Assembly (NCBI GenBank): GCA_965215845.1
Contig: CBDCEL010000003.1
Location: forward strand, 124,001 to 188,000
Length of the DNA: 64,000 nt
Source: Aurantibacter_A sp965215845
GTDB taxonomy: Bacteria; Bacteroidota; Bacteroidia; Flavobacteriales; Flavobacteriaceae
Reading direction: 5' to 3'
The first letter of the stretch is position 1, and every line of letters starts with the position of its first letter. Below, piece by piece: positions 27,774 through 34,320 of this stretch. The notes beneath the pieces are model-generated. The model made no database searches, was not told where the DNA came from, and saw only the letters and a list, made by a program, of their open reading frames with translations. A program made the translations under genes and the position numbers.

Positions 27774-27858
27774 CGGAGGAAGAGGGATTCGAACCCCCGG
27801 AGGTGTGACCCTCAACAGTTTTCAAGACTGCCGCATTCGACCACTCTGCCATTCCTCC
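27774..27858 (-). tRNA. tRNA-Ser(UGA)
   Basis: On the minus strand the acceptor stem GGAGGAA/TTCCTCC, D-arm GCAGAGTGGTCGAATG, anticodon arm CAGT-CTTGAAA-ACTG with anticodon TGA (27822-27824), long variable arm and T-arm GGTTCGAATCC are all present. The discriminator base is G, and no CCA is encoded. The long variable arm and G discriminator fit serine. The end of the GIY-YIG reading frame runs into this gene. Confidence 0.93.
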
Positions 27859-28091
27859 AAAATCGACTTGAGCTTTTTTCTACCCCAACCCGATTTATAA
27901 TATTTTTCTTTTTTTCGTGCCTCGGAAGAAGATTTTGCCTCTTCCAAATAGAACCTTAACCAAGGTCGATAATTTTTTGTATAACCGCTTTTTCCATCAT
28001 TGTGTTCCTTCAACCGCCGGTCAGGATTCTTCGAAAATCCAATATAGATTTTATCAAACTTTTCGCTCCACAATGCATATACAAAGAACAT
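27822..28091 (-). CDS. Small GIY-YIG nuclease-like protein whose reading frame ends inside tRNA-Ser
   Basis: An 89-residue single-domain GIY-YIG protein (UvrC/URI N-terminal type): FVYAL, KIYIGFS, the Arg in NPDRRLKEHN, and the late Glu in KKEKYYK are all present, so the active site looks intact. The last 12 codons (EEWQSGRMRQS and stop) are the 5' part of tRNA-Ser(UGA), and the TGA stop is exactly the tRNA anticodon at 27822-27824. Upstream of its ATG lies a broken second copy of the tRNA 5' part. Such small GIY-YIG genes are common in Bacteroidota and their role is unclear; the arrangement here suggests insertion into a tRNA gene. Confidence 0.8.
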   Translation of the reverse strand: MFFVYALWSEKFDKIYIGFSKNPDRRLKEHNDGKSGYTKNYRPWLRFYLEEAKSSSEARKKEKYYKSGWGRKKLKSILEEWQSGRMRQS

Positions 28092-28198
28092 GTTTCAGTT
28101 TGTGTCACCACATTCGAGAACGTAAAACGTCCTAAACCACTTTATCACGTTCTACGTGATCTGCCATTCATCCCGTTTTACGGGATTCCTCCAAAATA
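28092..28198 (-). repeat. Interrupted duplicate of the tRNA-Ser 5' part with three 19-nt palindrome inserts
   Basis: The tRNA segments CATTCG, ACCAC, TCTGCC and ATTCCTCCA (contiguous at 27834-27859) recur at 28111-28116, 28136-28140, 28160-28165 and 28185-28193 with all 26 bases identical. The three gaps between them (28117-28135, 28141-28159, 28166-28184) are each exactly 19 nt and each contains a hairpin: ACGT-AAA-ACGT, ATCACGT-TCT-ACGTGAT and CCCGT-TTT-ACGGG. Similarity before 28111 is weak. The copy is in the same orientation as the intact tRNA and sits just upstream of the GIY-YIG start codon. Confidence 0.75.
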
Positions 28199-28203
28199 TT
28201 TCA

Positions 28204-28246
28204 GCGGGCCTGCCCGCCGAAGCAGCCAAAGGCTGAGTAGGCGGGT
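28204..28246. repeat. GC-rich nested palindrome (REP-like)
   Basis: GCGGGC-CT-GCCCGC is followed by GCCCGCC...GGCGGG, enclosing AGCC-AAA-GGCT. The nested inverted repeats are much richer in G and C than their surroundings. They lie between the promoter-like box and the interrupted tRNA copy. Confidence 0.5.
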
Positions 28247-28247
28247 G

Positions 28248-28255
28248 CAAATATA
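28248..28255 (-). promoter_or_regulatory. -7 box on the minus strand ahead of the tRNA-Ser/GIY-YIG unit
   Basis: Read on the minus strand, TATATTTG matches the TAnnTTTG consensus. It is 55 bases before the 5' edge of the interrupted tRNA copy, so it may be the original tRNA-Ser promoter, now separated from the intact tRNA by the GIY-YIG gene. Confidence 0.5.
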
Positions 28256-28341
28256 GAAAGCTTTTGTTGTACGTTAAAAACTTTTGAGTTTTATTTTAAG
28301 GCCATGATCATAAGCCCATATTAAGAAGTTATTTTTACAAT

Positions 28342-29157
28342 ATGGAAGAATGGTACCATTATGCACTTCTTGTAGTGGTCGGTTTTGCCGTGGGCTTCAT
28401 CAATACGGTGGCAGGCGGAGGGTCGCTGATCTCATTACCGGTTCTTATTTTTTTGGGGTTACCGCCGAGTGTTGCCAACGGAACCAATCGAGTGGCCGTG
28501 GCCATTCAAAATATAATGGCGACGGCGGGCTTCAAGAGCAAAGGGGTCTCAACATATCCTTTTAATATCTATTTGGGCATTTCGGCTTTGTTCGGGGCTA
28601 TTCTTGGCGCCTATATTGCCGTCGACATCAAAGGAGAGACTTTCAATCGCATCCTTGCCATAATCATGGTAGTAGTTGTGTTGATCATCATTTTTAAACC
28701 GAAGATGAAGATTGAAGACCTTCATGAGAAAACAACCGGCAAGCATTTGTGGATCGGTATTATCGCTTTTTTCTTTTTTGGCATTTATGGCGGATTTATC
28801 AATGCGGGACTCGGCTTTATAATTATCCTATTTTTGCATTATGTCAATCAAATGACTTTGGTCAGGGCCAATGCCACTAAAGTGGTCGTGGTGCTCACCT
28901 ATACCTTGGCCGCTTTGGTCGTCTTTGTTTTGAACGACAAAGTGATTTGGTTGGTAGGACTGGTTTTGGCCATTGGAAACGGTACAGGGGCATGGGTCGC
29001 CAGCCGCGTGTCGGTGGACAAGGGCGACGGATTTATCAAAACCTTTTTGGTTATTATGGTAATAGTAATGGCCGTCAAATTGTGGTTTTTCCCTGGAACT
29101 GGAGTTGAAGCAAAGGAGATTCATCAAGACGGCGATAAAATTGAGATAAGTGAATGA
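28342..29157 (+). CDS. TSUP family transporter (TauE/SafE)
   Basis: A 271-residue polytopic membrane protein of the TSUP family, with the glycine-rich start GFAVGFINTVAGGGSLISLP and a second-half GIYGGFINAGLGF. It is more like the YfcA group than the sulfur-cluster copy at 7066. It overlaps the nitroreductase gene by 8 bases. No sulfur gene is next to it, so its substrate is open. Confidence 0.88.
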   Translation: MEEWYHYALLVVVGFAVGFINTVAGGGSLISLPVLIFLGLPPSVANGTNRVAVAIQNIMATAGFKSKGVSTYPFNIYLGISALFGAILGAYIAVDIKGETFNRILAIIMVVVVLIIIFKPKMKIEDLHEKTTGKHLWIGIIAFFFFGIYGGFINAGLGFIIILFLHYVNQMTLVRANATKVVVVLTYTLAALVVFVLNDKVIWLVGLVLAIGNGTGAWVASRVSVDKGDGFIKTFLVIMVIVMAVKLWFFPGTGVEAKEIHQDGDKIEISE

Positions 29158-29785
29158 TATTCTAGACCATATGAAATGGCGCTATGCCGTCAAAAAATTC
29201 GATTCGAGTCGAATTTTGTCCGAGAGTCAAATTGAAAGGTTAAAGGAAGCGTTCAACCTCACAGCTACTTCATATGGGCTACAACCCATAACCTTGGTCG
29301 TTGTCAAGAACAAAGAGCTTCAGAATCGACTGGTGCAGAGTTCCTATGACCAGTTACAAATAACCCAGGCCTCGCATGTATTGGTAATCTGTATTAGGAC
29401 CAATGTAGATAGTGATTATATCGGTCGGTATTTCGAGCAGGTCAAGAAAGTTCGAAATGTGAGCGATGAAATATTGGAGCCCTTTAAAAACGATTTGGTA
29501 GACAATTTTTCCAAAAAGGATGTTGATGAAATCAAAAGATGGAGTACAAACCAAGCCTATTTGGCCATGGGAAATTTGCTAACGGTATGCGCTGTGGAAA
29601 AAATAGATTCATGCCCGATGGAAGGCTTTGAACCTGAGGCATACGATGAAATATTGGGCCTAAAGGAAAAAGACCTCACTTCGGTGTTGGTCATGCCCAT
29701 TGGTTATCGAGCAGAGGACGATATGTTCTCGGGCTTCAAAAAAGTCCGTAAAGATATGGATGAAAGTGTTATTGATATATTTTAA
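29150..29785 (+). CDS. NAD(P)H-dependent nitroreductase family flavoenzyme
   Basis: A 211-residue nitroreductase-fold protein (NfsB/FMN-dependent type). GTG at 29150 is the likely start: it gives the usual lead into MKWRYAVKKFDSSR and overlaps the previous stop. FMN contacts are suggested by the Arg/Tyr of the WRYAVKKF block and the late MPIGYRAEDDMF. It would reduce quinones or nitro compounds in the cytoplasm. The physiological substrate is unknown. Confidence 0.88.
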   Translation: MNDILDHMKWRYAVKKFDSSRILSESQIERLKEAFNLTATSYGLQPITLVVVKNKELQNRLVQSSYDQLQITQASHVLVICIRTNVDSDYIGRYFEQVKKVRNVSDEILEPFKNDLVDNFSKKDVDEIKRWSTNQAYLAMGNLLTVCAVEKIDSCPMEGFEPEAYDEILGLKEKDLTSVLVMPIGYRAEDDMFSGFKKVRKDMDESVIDIF

Positions 29786-29800
29786 CCCGAAACCTTACGA

Positions 29801-30994
29801 ATGCCCGGATTTGAACTTTTTAGTGATGCAGAACGTCAACAGGTCAATGATGTACTTGAGACTGGTGTCTTGATGCGGTATGGTTTTGATGGAATGCGAA
29901 AAGGCCGCTTCAAGGCAAAACAGCTCGAAAAGGAACTGGCAACAAGAATGCAAACCGACCATGCCCAACTGGTCAGTAGTGGTACGGCCGCCCTTACCAT
30001 TGCTTTGGCCAGCGCAGGAGTGGGGGCAGGTGACGAGGTCATTTTACCGACCTTTACCTTCGTGGCCAGTTTTGAGGCCGTACTGGCCTTGGGGGCAGTA
30101 CCTATTTTGGTAGATGTTGATGACACCCTGACCCTGGATCCGGTTTCGGTCAAAAAGGCAATTTCATCAAGTACCAAGGCCATCATGCCTGTACATATGT
30201 GTGGGTCTATGGCCGATTTGCGGGCTTTAAGATCTATTTGCGATAGCCATGATTTGATTCTTTTAGAGGATGCCTGTCAGGCGATAGGGGGAAGTTATAA
30301 AGGCAAACCGCTCGGAAGTTATGGCGATATGGGTGTTTTTTCATTTGATTACGTAAAGACGATTACATGCGGCGAAGGTGGTGCCATAATTTCCAGCAAT
30401 AAGGATTTCATTGTAAATGCCGATCATTATTCGGACCATGGGCACGACCATGTCGGCGACAATAGGGGGGCAGAGGGGCATCCTTTTTTGGGGTACAATT
30501 ATCGCATTTCAGAGCTCAATGCCGCAGTCGGACTGGCCCAACTGGCTCGATTGGATGGGTTTCTTGAAATCCAGAAAAAGAATTATTCCATCATAAGGGA
30601 AGCTTTGGCCGAAGTTCCAGAGGTCGCATTTCGGAAAGTGCCGGAAGGCGGAGTCGAGAATTATTCCTTTTTGAGCTTCTTTTTGCCAACGGGGGAATCT
30701 GCAAAAAAAGCCCACTTCGCTTTGGCGGATGCAGGTGTAGACGGCTGTTTTTACTGGTACGATAACAATTGGCACTATTATCGAAAATGGGAGCATCTTG
30801 CTGAACGGAAATCCTTGGGCAAATTACCACAGGAAGTACTCAATGGACTGCAAGACCTTTCAAAAGTCGATTTTTCGCAATCGGATCATTGGGTGGGTCG
30901 AAACATTTCATGCCTCATAAAATTGTCTTGGACGGAAGAGGAAGTTAGGGAACGGGCACAGACGGTGGTCGAAACCATCCGTAAGGTCGTTTAA
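29801..30994 (+). CDS. DegT/DnrJ/EryC1/StrS family PLP aminotransferase
   Basis: A 397-residue member of the sugar-aminotransferase family. Visible are the SSGTAALTIAL phosphate-binding segment, EDACQAIGGSYKGKPLGSYGDMGVFSFDYVK with the PLP-binding lysine in FDYVKT, and the RISELNAAVGLAQL block. It starts 15 bases after the nitroreductase and its stop overlaps the convergent ribB by 4 bases. No sugar-nucleotide genes are near, so the keto-sugar substrate is unknown. Confidence 0.9.
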   Translation: MPGFELFSDAERQQVNDVLETGVLMRYGFDGMRKGRFKAKQLEKELATRMQTDHAQLVSSGTAALTIALASAGVGAGDEVILPTFTFVASFEAVLALGAVPILVDVDDTLTLDPVSVKKAISSSTKAIMPVHMCGSMADLRALRSICDSHDLILLEDACQAIGGSYKGKPLGSYGDMGVFSFDYVKTITCGEGGAIISSNKDFIVNADHYSDHGHDHVGDNRGAEGHPFLGYNYRISELNAAVGLAQLARLDGFLEIQKKNYSIIREALAEVPEVAFRKVPEGGVENYSFLSFFLPTGESAKKAHFALADAGVDGCFYWYDNNWHYYRKWEHLAERKSLGKLPQEVLNGLQDLSKVDFSQSDHWVGRNISCLIKLSWTEEEVRERAQTVVETIRKVV

Positions 30995-32133
30995 TATTTT
31001 ACGTATTCGACAATTTCCAATCCATAACCGACCATACCGACCCGTTTGACCTGCGTAGAATTGCTCAGCAAACGAATTTTCGAAATGTCAAGGTCATGCA
31101 GAATCTGGGCACCGACACCAAAATCCTTTGCGTCCATATCTATTTTTGGGGCCTTGAAGATTCCCTTTGATTGCAATTCCTTCAGCTCGGCAAGCCTACT
31201 CAGAAGATTCAACGATTGGGAATCTTGGTTGATAAAAATGAAGGCGCCTTTACCCGCTTTGTTGATTGCCTTGAACATATTTTCCAGTTTCTTATCCGGA
31301 TTGTTGGTCAATGTTCCTAAAATATCATTGTTGACCAGGGTAGAATTGATTCGTGTCAGTACCTCCTCATTTTTGTTCCAACTTCCCTTTGTCAATGCGA
31401 TATGCACTTGATCGTTGGTCGTCTGCTTGTAAGCGCGCAACCGAAAATCACCGAATCGGGTGCTTATCTCGAAATCTTCCTTTTTTTCGATAAGACTGTC
31501 ATGTTCCATTCGGTAGGCAATCAAATCTTCGATGGAGACGATTTTCAAGTCGTGTTTTTTCGCAACTTCCATAAGTTCGGGCAGTCTCGCCATACTACCA
31601 TCCTCGTTCATGATCTCGACAATGATACCAGCAGGCTTTAGTCCGGCCAATCGGGCAAAATCGATGGCCGCCTCGGTATGCCCCGTACGTCTCAATACGC
31701 CACCTTCTTTTGCCACCAATGGAAAAATATGGCCGGGGCGTGCCAAATCATGCGGTTTCGTTGCGGATTTGGTCAAGGCCAAAACAGTTTTGGCCCGGTC
31801 AGAGGCCGAGATTCCCGTACTTACCCCTTCGCCCCGTAAATCCACCGATACGGTAAAGGCAGTTTCCAAGGGATCCGAATTGTGCGTTACCATAGGAGGC
31901 AGACCAAGTTCTTTGCAACGACCTTCGGTCAGGGGGGCACATATGAGCCCTTTGCCACTGGTGGCCATAAAATTGATCATTTGCGGAGTGACCATTTCAG
32001 CTGCAGCAATAAAATCACCCTCGTTTTCCCGGTTCTCATCATCTACCACGATGATGACCTGGCCCGAGCGTATCGAGTCAATGGCCTCTTCAATAGTGTT
32101 GAGTTTTATCTTGTTTTCGGTGTCCGTTTTCAT
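30991..32133 (-). CDS. ribB: 3,4-dihydroxy-2-butanone-4-phosphate synthase with degenerate GTP cyclohydrolase II-like domain
   Basis: A 380-residue RibBA-like protein. The N-terminal half (about 10-210) is a full RibB: DDENRENEGDFIAAAE, CAPLTEGRC, GISASDRAKT, RPGHIFPLVA and GHTEAAIDFARLAG. It forms the riboflavin four-carbon unit from ribulose 5-phosphate. The C-terminal half (about 220-380) has the GTP cyclohydrolase II fold pattern but no zinc-binding cysteines: the place of the usual CxxxxxxxxxCxC is filled by NSTLVNNDILGTLTN. That half is therefore probably inactive, and a separate ribA should exist elsewhere. It overlaps the LptF/G gene by 4 bases. Confidence 0.92.
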   Translation of the reverse strand: MKTDTENKIKLNTIEEAIDSIRSGQVIIVVDDENRENEGDFIAAAEMVTPQMINFMATSGKGLICAPLTEGRCKELGLPPMVTHNSDPLETAFTVSVDLRGEGVSTGISASDRAKTVLALTKSATKPHDLARPGHIFPLVAKEGGVLRRTGHTEAAIDFARLAGLKPAGIIVEIMNEDGSMARLPELMEVAKKHDLKIVSIEDLIAYRMEHDSLIEKKEDFEISTRFGDFRLRAYKQTTNDQVHIALTKGSWNKNEEVLTRINSTLVNNDILGTLTNNPDKKLENMFKAINKAGKGAFIFINQDSQSLNLLSRLAELKELQSKGIFKAPKIDMDAKDFGVGAQILHDLDISKIRLLSNSTQVKRVGMVGYGLEIVEYVKY

Positions 32134-33647
32134 GTAATTTCAGTTTTTACCTTCCTAGTAAAAAGTTTTTTAAAGAAGTCGACAGCATTTCCGATATTGA
32201 CCATCCCCTTATCCGCAGTAGCCCGCTTGGTAAGATAAATACCCAAGGGCAGCATAATGATGGTCGATAACCAGGCGCCTAAGATAGGGTGAATATTGCC
32301 CTTTTTAGCATAATTCTCGGCAAAAACACCTAAAAAGTAGTAGGCAAGAAACAATAAGACAGCAATCACCAAGGGTAGGCCGATGCCTCCTTTGCGAATA
32401 ATTGCCCCGAGGGGAGCTCCCACGAAGAACAAAATGATGCATGAAAGCGCCAGGGCAAATTTCTTATGTAGGGAAAGGATATGGCGATGATAGATTTCAT
32501 ATCTTTTTTCAAGTTCCTCCTTTTTGCCCCGAATCGATGATAAGACATTGGAAACCGATGTTTTGGCGGAATTCAACATTTGTGTTTTCTGCCAGTCGTC
32601 AAAAAGGGCAATAACATCATCGATATGTTCCACGGAATCCTTTTTGGCATCGACAACTACCTTTTCGGGTCGGCGCAGCAAATTGGTCGAATCTTTGGCT
32701 ATGAGCTTCTTTCTTTTGTTGGTAAGGGCGGTGTCCCTGGCGGATGCTGGAAAGGCACCTGTACGCGTACTGATGTTCTTCGAAAAAGCCCTTACTATCC
32801 TTAGATTGTCTTCTCGCAGCGAATCAATATCCTTTGTCAGGCGCCCGACACTTTTCATTTTGTCGGTACTGACATTACCCTCGGCCTCTAGATCTTCATT
32901 GCCCAGTTCAGGGGCCTCAATGTTCATTCGGTAAATCTCGAACTCTGATTTCAGAAAAGGGTATTTCAACTTTTCCTTGGAATTTTTACTGGTAAGGTCT
33001 TCATAATGATGACCATCCTTCAAGACCAATTGAATTACATCTGACTCCTCACTACTGATCAATTCGCCCTGGGGAGCCTTTATTACCGTACTATTTACCT
33101 GGATATTCGTTTTTTGGTGGATAATGACATTCCGAAGAAAACGATCTTTTTCCCCGTATTTGTCGTCTACCTTGATGCTCATTCCCTCAAAATCACTAAA
33201 AACACCTTCCTCTATCGCTGCTGCCGGTTTCACCTTGGCTATGTTTCGGCGCATGTTATATATTTTTTGCTCCGAAGCGGGAATGACACTATTGGCGAAG
33301 TAAAAAGTGACTCCCCCCAAAAAAATTACAAAAATGATAAGACTGAGCATAGAGCGTTGAAGGGAAATACCGGAGGCCTTCATTGCGGCAAATTCATAGT
33401 TTTCGGCAAAATTTCCAAAGGTGAGAATCGAAGAAAGCAAAACCGTCAGGGGCAGCACTTTTTCGGTCAAGCTGGGCATCATGTAAACGAAGAACTTGCC
33501 GATAATCATCAGGTCAAGACCTTTTCCGGCAAAATCGTCAATGAACAGCCAAATCGCCTGAAAGATGAAGATAAACATCAGAATGACGAACGAGCTGAAG
33601 AAATTATAAAGGAACCTCGATAGAATATATCGGTCTAGAATCCGCAA
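32130..33647 (-). CDS. LptF/LptG family lipopolysaccharide export permease
   Basis: A 505-residue YjgP/YjgQ-type permease: N-terminal helices (MRILDRYILSRFLYNFFSSF), a periplasmic beta-jellyroll region, a long charged insert (about 250-370) and three C-terminal helices. It forms part of the LptB2FG transporter that extracts LPS. The insert is longer than in Proteobacteria. It lies between lolA and ribB on the same strand. Confidence 0.9.
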   Translation of the reverse strand: MRILDRYILSRFLYNFFSSFVILMFIFIFQAIWLFIDDFAGKGLDLMIIGKFFVYMMPSLTEKVLPLTVLLSSILTFGNFAENYEFAAMKASGISLQRSMLSLIIFVIFLGGVTFYFANSVIPASEQKIYNMRRNIAKVKPAAAIEEGVFSDFEGMSIKVDDKYGEKDRFLRNVIIHQKTNIQVNSTVIKAPQGELISSEESDVIQLVLKDGHHYEDLTSKNSKEKLKYPFLKSEFEIYRMNIEAPELGNEDLEAEGNVSTDKMKSVGRLTKDIDSLREDNLRIVRAFSKNISTRTGAFPASARDTALTNKRKKLIAKDSTNLLRRPEKVVVDAKKDSVEHIDDVIALFDDWQKTQMLNSAKTSVSNVLSSIRGKKEELEKRYEIYHRHILSLHKKFALALSCIILFFVGAPLGAIIRKGGIGLPLVIAVLLFLAYYFLGVFAENYAKKGNIHPILGAWLSTIIMLPLGIYLTKRATADKGMVNIGNAVDFFKKLFTRKVKTEIT

Positions 33648-33668
33648 TTCACCTGTATTAGTTTAACA

Positions 33669-34310
33669 CTAATTTCTAATGATATAGTACCCTTCGTTTT
33701 CGTACTTGTCCTTATCAAAGGTAAATAAGGTTTCCGACAAAGGTTGATCCGTTTTAAAAGAATTAACAGTAATGGTGGTCTTCGTGCCATTCTTGCCCGT
33801 TTCGATCAACTTGTAGATATGCTTTGTTTCGGCATCGACGCCCAAAAGCCTTGACTTGATTTCTGAATTGGTATCGATAGGTGTAAGCTTTACAAACTGA
33901 ATTTTTCTTCCCTGAACGTTTTGTTCGATATCCCAGGCATAGGTATGGCCTTGCTTGTAGAAGGTCAGTAATTTAGATGGGGAAAAGGCATCGGGATCCT
34001 CCGATTTGTCCTCTATGGTCACTTCCTCGTTTTCGGGTACAATGGTATATACTTTTGTGCCATCGAACATTTGTTTCGCCCCAAAAAAGTCTGCGACATA
34101 CTTGTCACCCTTCAAGGTCACTTCGCCGCGGGTCTCGTTATTGATTCCGGCTTCTTCATTATTGAGAACGAATTTGAAATCGACAAAAATATTGTCATAG
34201 CTTTTCACCTTGTTGTACACATCATCCAATAAGGCTTTGGCCTTGTCGGCATCTTGGGCCGAAGCCAAGGTCGTCGTTAGAATTGCCATTAAAAATAGAA
34301 ACTTCTTCAT
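33669..34310 (-). CDS. lolA: LolA-type outer-membrane lipoprotein carrier
   Basis: A 213-residue periplasmic protein with signal peptide (ends TTLASAQ) and the LolA-like beta-cup pattern. FVDFKFVLNN and the Tyr/Val-rich middle strands are followed by a late FTFDKDKYENEGYYIIRN. It shuttles lipoproteins from the inner to the outer membrane. It starts 10 bases after ftsK and is followed 21 bases later by LptF/G, giving an envelope-assembly operon. Confidence 0.85.
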   Translation of the reverse strand: MKKFLFLMAILTTTLASAQDADKAKALLDDVYNKVKSYDNIFVDFKFVLNNEEAGINNETRGEVTLKGDKYVADFFGAKQMFDGTKVYTIVPENEEVTIEDKSEDPDAFSPSKLLTFYKQGHTYAWDIEQNVQGRKIQFVKLTPIDTNSEIKSRLLGVDAETKHIYKLIETGKNGTKTTITVNSFKTDQPLSETLFTFDKDKYENEGYYIIRN

Positions 34311-34320
34311 CTTTACTATT

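Noticed and set aside
28342..30994. Sugar-nucleotide or capsule biosynthesis cluster around the DegT aminotransferase
   Set aside because: Neighbours are a TSUP transporter, a nitroreductase and ribB; no glycosyltransferase or nucleotide-sugar enzyme is near.
31532..32137. A 201-codon plus-strand ORF opposite ribB
   Set aside because: It is the complement of the conserved RibB catalytic half and is Ser/Pro/Lys-rich in the way of shadow frames.
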